This document shows positions 1 through 12,400 of a DNA stretch of 64,000 nucleotides, one piece after another (positions within the stretch are counted from its first letter, which is position 1; every line of letters begins with the position of its first letter). Both the position numbers and the translations under genes were made by a program. The notes under the pieces were generated by a model. The model had not been told where the DNA came from, searched no databases, and was given only the letters and a program-made list of their open reading frames with translations. Source of the DNA: Dryobates pubescens (lineage: Eukaryota > Chordata > Aves > Piciformes > Picidae); assembly GCF_014839835.1 (NCBI RefSeq), contig NC_071612.1, forward strand, positions 49,904,309 through 49,968,308. Direction: 5' to 3'.

Positions 1-1239
1 CTCTGATCAAGCTATATGTTCTCATCTATCATCAACACAGCAAGATGTTTCTTCTACTAGTTTGGTTTTTTTTGTTTGATTTGATATTTCCCTATCAGAA
101 GAGCATACCAAAGTTGGTATGAAAGAAGTTACAGCTAAGTCATGTTAAAAAAAGAAAACGTCATGGTGTGCGTCATGTAATTCTTTTCTATTCTGCTCAC
201 TTACAAATAATGCATTCTGAGGACATCATACAATTTAAAATATCAGCAAGTAATTTCCCTGTTCATTGCCTTTCTAATTTCGTTCTGTTTCTCCTTGCAG
301 CTTTCTCTGAGGGCTTTGCTACAATTGCTTTGTCTCATCTCCTGGAATTCTTTTTACTTTCATGCAGGAATGCACCCATACACAAACTTATCTCCTGTAC
401 ATGATAACTGTGTCATGAAAGTCTACCTTTTCTACTTGGAAATTTAAAAGACATACTACAAATATTAGTTGTTTGTTAAACAATTTAGTTTTTACTAATC
501 AGTGTTTAATTTTTGCTTACTTTATGTATGGCTGACTGGGTTAACCTTTGCAACACAAAAAGTCTGTGGTGAATTTCTTTACAGTAATCTCCAATCACTG
601 CCATTATGTGTTTAAATTAAGAATGCTCGTTATCTAGGTGACATGAATGATTGGTGCTTGAGGGACACTGATTTATTGATAACCAGCTGTCCTAGATCCT
701 CTCAGATTTGAAATTATTTGATAGCTTATATTTAAAAAAAAATAAATTCCCTTTAGTTTGCTACTAAGAATGTTGTAAGACAGAAAAATAAATGTAAGAC
801 ACATGGCAAATACTGCTGTGCAAGAAACTTCCATTTTTTTCCTGGAATTGAAAAACATCAAAAATGCCATTCCTGCTGTGAAGCCCCAGAGGTGTTTTGT
901 TGTTGTTTGTTGTTTTTCCCACATCTTTTATACAAGTCTTTACATTTGTAAGAGTTATTGATTTAGTATTTCAAAGGAGGAAGAAATTATTACTTGAAAG
1001 AGATTTCTTTTATTGTTGGGGCTCGAAGCCCCAGCCCAAGCACACTTCTCAGTGCCTGTGAGGAAGAATCAACTCATGGGAGAGGAGTTTTCCCTGATTT
1101 TAGTAGCTAACCATCACTTTTTGGGGGGTCTTGCAGGTGGGTTGGTACTGACTAGCACAGTATATTTACATTTACATTGATGTCTCAATTTTTGCTCTAT
1201 GTGCAATGCCACCCAAACAAAACCCTAGTCTACAAGGGT

Positions 1240-1420
1240 GCTGGCACTTTGGAATAGGCTGCCCAGGGAGGTTGTGGATCTCCTTCCTGGGGCTTTTAAG
1301 GTTGGATGAGGTCTTAAGCAGCTGAGTCTAGTTGAGAGGCACCTCTGCCCATGGAGAGAAAGGGTGGAGTGAATACTCTCTAAGGTCCCTTCCAACCTAA
1401 GCTATTCTATGATTCTATGT
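1240..1420 (+). repeat. CR1 LINE 3' end
   Basis: Contains GGAATAGGCTGCCCAGGGAG and ends in TTCCAACCTAAGC...ATTCTATGATTCTATG, the standard avian CR1 terminus. 5'-truncated and moderately diverged. Confidence 0.85.
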
Positions 1421-2309
1421 TTCAAATGCCCAGCTTCAGACTTCATATTGCACTGTTGTGAAAAACACATGAGTAAAATCAAAGGATTTATATCAATGAA
1501 AACCAATACAGGAGCAAAGGAAAACCTACCTTGGTGTAATTTCTATTGATAATCTTATCAGAATACAGATACATAACTTATTTCTGAAGAGAAATAATAG
1601 TCCAATATAATTTTGTGTATTGTAGAAGAGGAAATAAAATAGGAAAGGGAGTGACAGAAAGTTCAGGTCTGCTCTGTAACTTCTGTCTTTGTTAGCTAAC
1701 GTGCTGAGCCCTCATCCTCCGGGAATGCCCTACAAAATTGGAGTTTCCAGATAAAATTAATCATATTACATATTGGGGCTTTTTCAAATAATATTATCGC
1801 TCTCAGCTCTTTCTGTGTGTCAGAATCTTTTTATTATAAGTTCTGTGTAAGCAAAAGAAAAAGACAAATTAATAAAAGGTATAAGAGCCAAATCCTCTGG
1901 CAAGGTGCCACATGACCAATCTGAATTGCTCTGCTGGGAGTTTCTGTCCCTGGAGTGGATTTATCTGGTAGTTATACAAAATGGACTGTGTCTGGATTAA
2001 TTAGGTTGAATTATCTGTGGCATAACCAATAACTAACTTCAGTAATGTTGTTATGAGGTTGGAGTTTGTATTTTTTAAAAGATAGTACAAATTTTCTACT
2101 TCAGGAAATGCTTCTGAAATTAAGTTATTGTGAAACTCACAAGAAGACCTAAAGGTACTATTTGAAATTAAAATCCAAGATAATGACCTGATTGGTATGC
2201 AGTATTGGCAGTCATAATATATGCATCTTTTGTGGTAAAATGCTTTGCATTATGCTGTGCAAACATCATATACAGTCTATCATAAAATGCTGTGTTTTGT
2301 TCAAGTACT

Positions 2310-2456
2310 ACACTGGAGGTGTTTAGGAAGAGACTGGATGGGGTGCTTGGTGCCATCGTTTAGTTGATTAGATAGTGTTGGATGATAGGTTGGACTCAAT
2401 GATCTCAAAGGTCTTTTCCAACCTGGCTGATTCTATTCTATTCTATTCTATTCTAG
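2310..2456 (+). repeat. CR1 LINE 3' end with (ATTCT)n tail
   Basis: Contains CACTGGAGGTGTTTAGGAAG, the GGTGCCATNGTTTAGTTGAT signature and TCTTTTCCAACCTGGCTG, then five ATTCT units (2427-2456). Same subfamily as the copies at 8705, 12030 and 58601. Confidence 0.9.
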
Positions 2457-5400
2457 TCCTAAAATAACATCTAATATGGTCTACTAAAGACAAACGTAAT
2501 GCGATCAACCCAAAAAGTGTAATTCTGGTTGCAAGAACAACAACTGAAATATTAAAAATTGGTAGTGTTTTAAAATTCAAACTGTTGAAGCCATTTGACA
2601 TTCTGAATAAATGTTACTGTGTCACTTCCACTCAAAAAAATCTAAAATTCCAAACACAATGCATTTTCTATACAGATATTTAGAAGATGCTATAGACATC
2701 AGGGATGAACAGAGAAGGAGAGGAGCAAGTTACTGAAAAAGCAATGTAGTGATAGCAGTTTAATTATACTATTCTGGGGATCCTGTACAGATAATTAAAC
2801 CTTTTAAGCCACTGATTCATTGCTTCAAGAATTAATGCTAAAGTATTTTTTTGCCACTACAGCAAGGTCTATTTCAATCTACATGTTTCATCCCAAAGGC
2901 AACCTAAAGGCCAACCGTGTACACTAACCAAATTGAAGTTCAAGTACACAAACTGTATGAAATTAAGATCTGTTTTCAATATCTCATTTATGGACAGTTT
3001 TTAATTGTTAATGGAAGAGATTTTAGTAGTATTGAGATTCACATTACATATTCACAGAAATCATTAGGAAGCATTTTATAAAAGTAGTATCATGTTTAGG
3101 AGAGTCTTTATAAAAGCACATACTGGGAAAAAAAATTAATGCATTCCCACTGATAAAGTTGTAGTAAGTTAAATACAAGAATGTAAGAGTTAACTTCACA
3201 TTTCTTTCCTGAAATGTACTGGACTAATTTCATCCTAGTCTGTATCATAACTTATTCCAAAATTCTCTTGCTTAGCGGGAAGAAGCTGAATAATTCAGAA
3301 TAAATCCAGGAAAATTAATGTAAGATTGAATTAAATATCATTGAGTTCTAGATATTACTGTAATGGATGAATTCAGGCAACAAATTACTGTTTAAAAAAA
3401 TAAGACCTTTTTAAGATGTTGTGTCTCTCTGGTCAACCACTTTTTGCTACTGTTCTTTGTCAACTATTAATTAACCATCTTTTAAGCTACTGGAATTCAG
3501 TGTTTTAAAACTTATTTACAGCCTTCTTCTGATGTGTTAACCTTGAAAATAAAGGTTACAGGTCTATAAGGTGTCCTCCTATATATTACACTACAGGTTT
3601 TCTCCAAAGCCAGGTCACATGCCCTCCAAATACCTTTCAGCAGGACAGGAATTATTTTTAGTCAACTATCACCTTGAAGTATTCAGGTTAGCACAAAAAA
3701 TGTGAGCCAAATGGATTTCACCTTTGATGTTTTCTTTGTTGTTTCTTTCTGTTTCAGTTGAAGAAAACATTCTGTTTCAAAACAAGCATTTTAAATAAAT
3801 ATTTTTCCCATTTCCCACTGTGTTTAGAAGTACAGGAAATAAGTTATGGAAGGGTGGGAAAAGTCCCACACTTGATAAATTTGCATTGACATCTTTGAAC
3901 CTTAGACATTTGTAAACAAAATAAATTTCCATCATAGTAAGTACAGGGTGGATTCTTGAGCATGAGGCTCATTTCTCAGTTCTTGTCATCTAAGAACTTC
4001 TTTTTGAAAACAGTTGGATTTCCTCAGCTGCAGAATTTAAACTTACTCAAAGGGAACGTAGCATATTTGGTGGAACTTGGGAATCATTCTGGACTTCTGA
4101 CAATTGGTCTTCATGTGATTTAAATCTTTGACAGAAGAAAAAATATTTCCTGATGTTGTGATATGCCTGTTTTTGAAACTATATGCATTACAGTTGAGAC
4201 TGGTGTGAGTAGCAAGTACCAAGAAATGAGTAATGCTGCTTTGATTAGTTTAATTGCTCATGAATCAAGCTAATCTACCCAGTATTGTTCCCATTACAGA
4301 GTTGTATTAATTTGTTTTGTGGGAGTTACAAGAAGCTGTACTAAGTTCATGTCCTTCTGGTGCCCGTGTCCCTTATTTGGTTTCTCAGATAGCATTTTTG
4401 ACGCAGTCTCTGTTCTCAAAAGGCTGTGCCATCTTTCAAAGAATGTACAAATCTAATGAGCTTCATGAGTCAATTTAGCTGGAAGGAAAACCATGCTCTC
4501 CTGGGAGTATCTAGTTCTTGGCTTTCCCAAATGCATTCCCCCTTCTGATCTCATTGTATGAAAGCTTAGAGAGGAGCTGTCATGTTCTTTTCACAGTGAT
4601 TCTGCATCTAAGCAAAAAAGGAGAAAGTCTAACCATCTAGATGATAAGGCAACTCCTGCTTATTCCTTTAAAAAAGGAAAGCAATAGTAAATTAGTGTTA
4701 TATTTTAAAGACTAGCAGGAAAAGATTTATCCACTTTCTTGAATCTAGAGGAAAGATGATAGATGTCTGTCTATTGCCTCAAAGTAGCAGGACTAGACAA
4801 GATTTAAAGCTTTATAATATGAGTTCTTGGGGCTTGGTTGTTGTTTTCTTTTTCAATTTGAGGAGAAAAGAGTATGGAGAGGGATCCCAAGTACAAAATA
4901 GCCAGAAATATTTAATTTGCAGAATCATGAATGTGCACCAATGGGTAGAACGTGCACCACTAGGTAGACAAGGCTTGTCAGAGAGATGTTTGTTTGTGGT
5001 TTTGCCACTTGTACTGATACCAATTCACCTAATTCTTTTCTGTTTGTTCAAGAAACATTGCAAATATTTTAATATTTATCAAGATTGTTGTGAGAAAAAT
5101 AAAAATAAGAATTGCTGATACGGTATAGCTGGAATGTGTAAAATTATCTGCATGTCACCAGAAAGCAGATCATTCTCTGTATGAAGTATATAAGGAAGGG
5201 ATTCTTTCTTTTATATACTTGGAGTATCTGTAAAAACAAATCTGGTGCTATGACATCTGCCACAGACTTATGCTTTACATTTTTATGTCTAGGACCTAAA
5301 CAAATTTATTCTGAGTTCTATCTTTTCTCTAGATTCCACCTTTGTAGCTAAGTTCTTTACAAAGAGTTTGAAAACTTATAGTCTTCCTTTATCTATCAGT

Positions 5401-7471
5401 CAACATTTGTCATATTTGTGAAGGACATAATTTTTTTCCCCTGTCAACCATGTAAGGTAACAATATTGACCCAAAGTTCCTTATTATACATCACAAAAAA
5501 TTTATATTAATCAAGTTGTATTACAGTTCAAATTGCATACGTGCTTTGATGATGGTACTTCTTTTGTGTTATAGGGGTGCTTGTGCTTTTACAGTGCTAG
5601 TTGGGTGGCAAGAAACAAAGCTCAGATTTTCTATACTGGATTAACTGTGAATGAGAACCTATAAAACAATAGAGGTACCTTTGAAGCTTGATGCATGTAT
5701 GGAACAGAGACATAAGATTCATCAAAACTGTACAAAATAACATTATTTTTTTCTTCACTTAACACCAATGCGAACCAGTGAATGACATACTGTGATGAAA
5801 TAATTGTTAACATTTTTAGAGCTATTCTATCAGGAGGGTTTTCTGATTTTATTTTTTTTATTTTATTTTTTTTAAAAAAGGACATAAGATATTAGAAAAG
5901 ATACTAGAAGTGTGGTTCATTTTTTTTTTCATCATGGGATAATCAATAACTGGTTAAAATGTTGACACCTTTGATACTACCTCACAATGATAGCATGCTA
6001 GATCATCATCTTAGCATGACAAACCTCTGTCAGGAAAGTTTGTAGCTGCAAAATAAGAAGCACAATCTATCGTTGATGTTGTTGCAGTGCTGGTTTTATT
6101 AATTTTCCTCACATAAAAGACACTATTTTAATTTCTTTAATCCAAAAGATAATTGTTTTAATATAATCTGGCATTTTACAATGGATTTTACTGTCTTATC
6201 TCCCATCTACCTTTGTCAGCTTTGCCAAATATTTCCTCAGATGGTTGAAGGGTTTTCCATTAATAAATCTCCTGCAATATGCAGGGTCCAAACTTCTGTC
6301 TTTTTTTGCATAAACAAAGTGTTGTTAACAAGTCAGTGGACAAAGACCAGTGCTTTCAATGAGTCAACTGTGATGAAGTTAAGTGTTCATGTCTTATCTT
6401 CTTTCCCACGCAGATATTTACATACTAGAGTAATCCAACATAGCACAAAATTAATAATGCAGAGATTCAGAACAGATATCATTAATGCTATACATTTATA
6501 GAGAATTCAAAACATTAAACAGTGAGGGATTATATACTCTTTCACAGGGACTAATTTCTAAACCATCGCGGTATATTAATGAATTAATTGAGGGATTAAT
6601 ACTATTTGACTCATTATTCATTAAATGATACTGTAAGAAGGTAAATGCCATCATTTGAAATTTAAACTGCATGGAGATCAGCCCCATTAAGCACAAAGTT
6701 CAGATCAGTCTGAATATGTCTTCAGTGTGTAGGTTAAAAAGCTTGATAAAATATAAGAATTGTTTGGAGGTTTGGTTTGGTTTTGGGTTTTTTTAAAGTT
6801 ATTTGTGTTTAATTTTTCCATATTTGTTGTCTTTTACCAGGTGTTTGTTAGTTATTCAGATTGTGACATAACTGCACTGAAGGGAGCCTCAGTTGTCTGT
6901 GTCTTTTGGTCTTCACAGCAAGAGACCTTAGATACTAAGTGCTGCACATATTCTGTTTGCTTAACACTGTGCCTGCATAAGATAATTCTGTGCATATGGG
7001 AATAACAGAATATTTATCTCAGTTTCCTCCAGATACTGCTTCTACATCTAAGTTTTCCACAATAGTAAACATTGTCAACGGTTTAACATGTGAAATTCTT
7101 CTAGAAGAGATTTACCCAATTTTTGGTGATTTCCTTAGCCCAGGAGAATGAGGATGAAAATTGGATGTCATGTAATAACATGTTCCTTGCTAGTCTGAGA
7201 AAGTTGCATAAAAGGTCTACACTTTGTCTTATGAAAATAGCCTGGGAAAATAGTTGCGTGTTTCAGAATTGACAATTTACTATCTGAACAAGCATCTCGT
7301 CACAGCTAATGAATGTGGTATGGAGTATTTCAAGTGCTCTGAGACAGCAATGAAACCTGTAAATTTTTTGGAATTTTCATCTTTTTTGTGTTTGGCTAGG
7401 ATCTGGATAATTTTCTTCACAAGAAGTTGGGAGGGGTCAAGTGGTAGGCATTTGATACCATACTGATGTCA

Positions 7472-7809
7472 TGCCCACTGTATGAGATGAGAGCCAGTGG
7501 GGCAAGCATGGCTGCTCTGAGCAGGTGACTGTAGTGCAGCAGGACAGGAACCGGTGGGCAGGTTGGGCTGGGCCATCACAGTCAGTGCTGTGATTTGTAT
7601 CACTCTCTTCATAAACTATTTCATTAATGTTATTGTTATTGCTATTTGTTTCATCTCTCTTTGTACTCTCCTATTAAAATCTCCTAATCTCAACACATAG
7701 GTTTTTCCCTTTTTCTCTCAATGTTTTTCTTCCCACACTGGGTGGTGTGGTGGGGACCATCTGCATGTCTGCGTGGGGCTTGGCTGCTGGCTGAGTCTGA
7801 ACTACAACA
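7472..7809 (+). mobile_element. LTR fragment, avian ERVL-like
   Basis: Endogenous retrovirus fossil. The right end reads GGCTGCTGGCTGAGTCTGAA and then CTACAACA, like avian ERVL LTR termini; upstream are the T-rich ATTGTTATTGCTATT block, an ATTAAA and the CTCAACAC...TTTTTCC block usual before that terminus. The left end is placed at TGCCCACTG by eye. About 340 bp, with no internal genes. It is a degraded solo LTR or LTR part. Target duplication is unclear. Confidence 0.6.
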
Positions 7810-8615
7810 TCATGACAGCACCCTCTAACTCAAATGTGAGCTATAATGTAGTGATACTCTTTTTTGAAAGTACTTTAAAAATTAAATAAGCAGACCCTTG
7901 TGAAATGGCCCTTCACTAGGTAGGCTTACTAAAGCTTTGCAAGCATGAAGAGCACTAAGTAACATTTAGTGCTGATGTATCTTTTCTCCATTTCCTGAAC
8001 AAATGTCATTTTAGAGTCATTTCAAACCCTCTCCGTAGTATGCTCCTGGGAAGAAATTGATCTTGTATGAAGAGGAAAATGAGTTGACACCCTGCAAGCC
8101 ATTACAAAAGCAGTAGAGATATTGTACTTGCTCTGCAAAAAGTGGTGCTGGCAGAATTTTCCCCTCAGATGCGCTGAAGGGACTGGTAAGGAATCATGCA
8201 TCTGCAAATGTGGATAACTGGAGCTGCTGTATTACGGAAAGCTGAGGAATAGGGAACAAGTAGTGTACTCCAACTGCCCTGACTGTCCCTCAGTACCATC
8301 CCTCTACTTTTCCCATCAGCACTGCTTTAAGGAAGCCCTTGTGTTCTGTGAAATTACTTCCTACAAAGCATGGGGTTTGAGCAGTATCCATGTATCTAAA
8401 CTTCAGACTGATAGACTCTGAACAATAGCTTCTGTTTATTTTTTTTAGGGGTGTCAGGCTGACAGCTCTTCCAAAGGATTTATAATGACAGCTTTATGTC
8501 AACTTACTCATTCTTCAGCAAAACCACAACACAGATTTGATCTTACTTCTCTTATTCTTTGATCCATGATCAGTTTACATCTAGTAATTGTTTTAAAATA
8601 CAGAACTTTGACTTA

Positions 8616-8884
8616 GGGAGCACAGTCAGCTCAGTAGGTAGAGCATGAGACCCTTAATCTCAGGACTGTGGGTTCAAGCCTGCAGTGGGCAGGCAGCACT
8701 GTCCTTTTGCCCAGGGAGGTGGTGGAGTCATCATCATTGGAGGTGTTCAGGAGGAGACTTGATGGGGTGCTTGGTGCCATGGTTTAGTTGATTAGGTGGG
8801 TTGGATTGGTTGATGGGTTGGATGTGATGATCTTGAAGGTCTCTTCCAACCTGGTTTATTCTATGTATTCTATGTATTCTTTAT
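8616..8884 (+). repeat. tRNA-Lys-like head joined to CR1 3' tail (SINE-like chimera)
   Basis: 8616-8694 resembles tRNA-Lys(CTT): box A CAGCTCAGTAGG (8627-8638), the anticodon arm around TGAGACCCTTAATCTCA with CTT at 8653-8655, and box B GGTTCAAGCC (8671-8680). The base before the anticodon is C where tRNAs have U33, and the acceptor strands do not pair, so it is not a working tRNA. From about 8705 the sequence is a CR1 3' end (CCCAGGGAGGTGGTGGAGTC, then GGTGCCATGGTTTAGTTGAT), ending with ATTCTATGT repeats. A tRNA head on a LINE tail is the plan of known SINEs such as TguSINE1; this head is Lys-like. Confidence 0.75.
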
Positions 8885-9325
8885 ATAAAAGGATTTATTT
8901 ATCTGGGTCTAAAATTTAAGTACAAATTAATATAATACAATTCCTGTCTTCAAAAGGTATCTGATATATTGCAATAATAAATTAATTTCTACTGCATAGA
9001 AATACTTTTCAATAGTTGTCTTTGGTAATTTTTCTTACATGATTGGTATTTCCATCTTATTAATAGGATGGCTGGAGAGGAATTACCTGGTTGCTTTACA
9101 TCAAACCAAATTTTTATTAGCTGCTACAATCTTTTTTAACCAAGTTAGCAAGTACTTAAGATACTATAGTAATTGCATATCCAATGAACTAATATGTATT
9201 AGTATAGTCATTGCTTAATATTCACATTCAAATGCAAATGAGTATTTATAAAAGCATAATCTCAAGGAACACTAAACATTAAGACCACATCTTAAAGTAA
9301 GCTTATTGTTTCTGTTTCTATCTAG

Positions 9326-9481
9326 TCATCTGTGACTCTTTGGAAGATCATGTTTCTGGAGTTGGGGTCAGATGTCCCCTGGGCTACTTTCCATGTGGCA
9401 ATATCACAAAGTGTCTGCCCCAACAACTTCACTGTAATGGTGAGGATGACTGTGGGAATCGTGCTGATGAAGACAACTGTG
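9326..9481 (+). CDS. RXFP1: RXFP1 coding exon 2: LDL receptor class A module
   Basis: Acceptor after a pyrimidine tract (ctatctag), donor gtacgt. It encodes the six-cysteine LDLa with [13 protein letters not shown], an N-glycosylation site (NIT) and the acidic calcium-binding segment [12 protein letters not shown]. About 14 residues (ICDSLEDH...) precede the first LDLa cysteine and differ from human, so the 5' boundary is less certain than the 3' one; a closer acceptor cannot be excluded. Confidence 0.9.
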
Positions 9482-12400
9482 GTACGTGGTTGAGACATCT
9501 TTGTGTCTTGCACCTGCAGTCACTGAAACCCATGCCGTGCTCAGACTAGATAGAGAGCTGAAGAGTGTTAGGAGTAGAAAAATGTTTTGCAGGTTATTGG
9601 TTTAGCTAACAAAGCCACCCAACAAGTCATTGGTAGGAAAGAAAGATGTAGTGCCTTGTAGTTGGTCTGTGATGTCAGAATATCCAATTTTATCCCTGCT
9701 TGTTTGCCTATATCGTTTTGATGTGTGCAAATGGACATATGTGATCTAGCAAAGATCTCTACTGAGGAGAGGTAGATGTTTGCACTAATGGATTTTACAT
9801 AAAGCTTAAACGTGAGTTCCGAAGCTGAATGGGAAGCATAATTTAGAAGAGTTTTCAGGCTTTTACAGAAATGCTTTATGTCCTAATTTGAGAGAAAACT
9901 CATGTGTAAGTGTGCGGCAAAACCTATACTGCTACCAGGCTTTGGTGTTTGGAAAGGACAAAATCTCAAGAAATACAGTCAGGTCACTACTGCCTTTTGT
10001 TGTAATTCTTGTCACTCCTGGCCCTACCAAATGGTAGCTGTGAACTTGTCTGGGCTTGTAGGCCTTACCTTTGCAGCAAACTGATTAAGGTCAAGGCATG
10101 ACTTTGCACTGGCACTCACCTGTCCCTGCTGTTTAACTGTGAGCGTGGTCCTGATACAGCTTTAGCCTATGCCCAGCAGCATCTCTCATGTAGTGCCTGG
10201 ACAAACAGCAGGGGGTAGAACAGATTTTGCTTAGTCTGAGAAAGACCTCCCTGTATTTTGTCAGAAGGGAGCTTAGCCATTTGGCTGTGAGCTATGACTG
10301 TAGGAAGAGGAAATCAGCCCTGGCACATTTTATTTACTGGTATTTTCAGCTTACTAGCAGCCTGGATATTTTCAGAGCTACTCTCCTGAGCTACTGATCT
10401 ATGGCAGATGAGGAAACCAGACTTCCTACTCCTTAGTAGCTTGCCTGTAGTCATGGAGAATAGCCAGATGCATGGTGCCCTATCTTAAATACTGCCTCCA
10501 GTTCCCTGGAGCCAAGCAAGTGAATAGTTTGCCTCACCCAGCCAGGTACATTGCCATCAGAGCTGGGGGGAGAAGGCAAGAAATTTAAATATTAAATGAA
10601 ACTTCCAAACTGAGTATACTGAAATACATTTTCTGATTCAAATTTCAAGCAAAGTGTGGTAAAAGTATTTTGCACAACTATTCTCAGGAAAGTCAGTTAC
10701 ATTTTTAAAACAGTTGTTCTCATTGTATATCTGCAAAACTGATTTTTATTCCTATGTGCAGTATCTTGTTCTATATCTATTCAATTTCACCATCTTGTTC
10801 TATATGAAAGCTTCTTCTAATTCTAATTCCATCTAATGGGCTTGAAGCTTTTTCTACTTTTATGTCATTTGCTGATGCCATAAATATACTTTCAGTTGCC
10901 AGTAATCAAAATTCTGAACAAAATTGGCTCTTTTTTCTGCTTTTCTGTAGTTATCTTGCCCTACATTGACAGAAATTGCTAATGTTGGTGCCTTCTCACA
11001 TCTGAGAAGTCCATAAACACTTGTTTACTCACGTTATACAAGGGCTTGCTGGCAGTGCATAGCTTGATCAAATGGCAACTAGGGTGTACACCATAATAGG
11101 ATGTACAAGAAATGGTTCTGTACAAGGCAAGTCAGCTGAGATATTAAATCCTCTTCTGGGTATAGTAACTCAAGAATGAGGTAATCTCAATTTCTGAAAG
11201 CCTAAATTACAAAAGATAAAGAGTCACTGTATTGACTTATTGGGGAAATTACACTGAGTGTTTTTTCTCATAACTTGGCCTCATATTCTAATTTAAAAAT
11301 GCATGCTATGCATTATGCTCATATTCAACAATAATGTTTTCTCCAAACCAGTATTGCAGTCAAACTGTTGCTTGAATAAAGGAAGAGTTGTTTCCTTGCC
11401 TCAGAACATGGTGTGTCCTGATGATGTTTTCTGCGATGCCCCAACACTGTAGAGAATGTGGGTATCTTTGTGGCACAGCTCTGGTTTGTGAACTTTCATC
11501 TTTCTTGAAGTCTAAAACAAAGGAAACCTCATTGATTAGCTCCTAAGACAGGGAAACTCTCCAGCTACATTTTTGGCTGCAGTTTCCTACCATCACTTTA
11601 GTATGTCTGCCTTATATCAGCAGTTATGTCTGGTTCCTTCTAACCATTTTTAAAATTTATAACTAGCTTTAAGTTGAAGTCATTGTTCCTGGTTATAGAA
11701 ATGAAATTCAAAATCATGTTATTGCAGTGTAGTCATTGTTTCATGCACTGCCACTGGAATTTTTAATTTAATCCACAAGGTACTCTAAGTAGATCATCCT
11801 TTAAATTCTTGCACACTTTTATTGTGCATACATTTGAACAAAAGCTTTGAGGTGGCCAATCTGCAGCATCCAGTCCAACCAGAGTGAGGAGGGAAAAAAT
11901 CAGCACAGATTCTCAAAACAATTTGGAATTTTTTTAATTTTTTTTTTTTTTAAATTGTAAGCCTGTCATAGTGAAGACTAGCATATATCTTATGTAAAAC
12001 CCAGTATTATAACATAAAGAAATGCAAAGTGGTCTCTTCCCCCAAGCAACCAGCACCAGAACAAGAGGATGCTGTCTCAAGCTGCACCAGGGGAGGCTTA
12101 GGCTGGATGTTAGGAAGAACTTCATAGAAAGAGTGATTGGCCATTGGAATGTGCTGCCCATGGAGGTGGTGGGGTCACCATCACTGGAGGTGTTTAGGAA
12201 GAGACTGGATGGGACGCTTGGTGCCATGGTTTAGTTGATTAGATGGTGTTGGGTGATAGGTTGGACTCGATGATCTCAAAGGTCTTTTCCAACCTGGTTA
12301 ATTCTTCCTGTACTATTCTTATTCTATTCTAATATCAGTTCTTTCTGTGATGGAAAGGACAATACTGAAGAAGAAGAAAAGGGAACCCACTTGGCATAAT

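Larger units (their letters stand above)
1..9325 (+). other. No exon recognised; RXFP1 intron 1 or upstream sequence
   Basis: AT-rich DNA with no reading frame resembling a known protein. I looked for the short RXFP1 signal-peptide exon (about 20 hydrophobic residues) and could not place it. The stretch contains CR1 copies, an LTR and the tRNA-like chimera listed separately. Confidence 0.7.

Noticed and set aside
6760-7005. Hydrophobic N-terminal frame as the missing RXFP1 signal-peptide exon
   Set aside because: The hydrophobic residues come from a simple TTGGTTTGG-type tract; there is no matching donor or residue similarity to RXFP1 exon 1.
8616-8694. A functional tRNA-Lys gene
   Set aside because: The base before the CTT anticodon is C instead of the near-invariant U33, acceptor strands do not pair, and a CR1 tail follows; a tRNA-derived repeat fits better.
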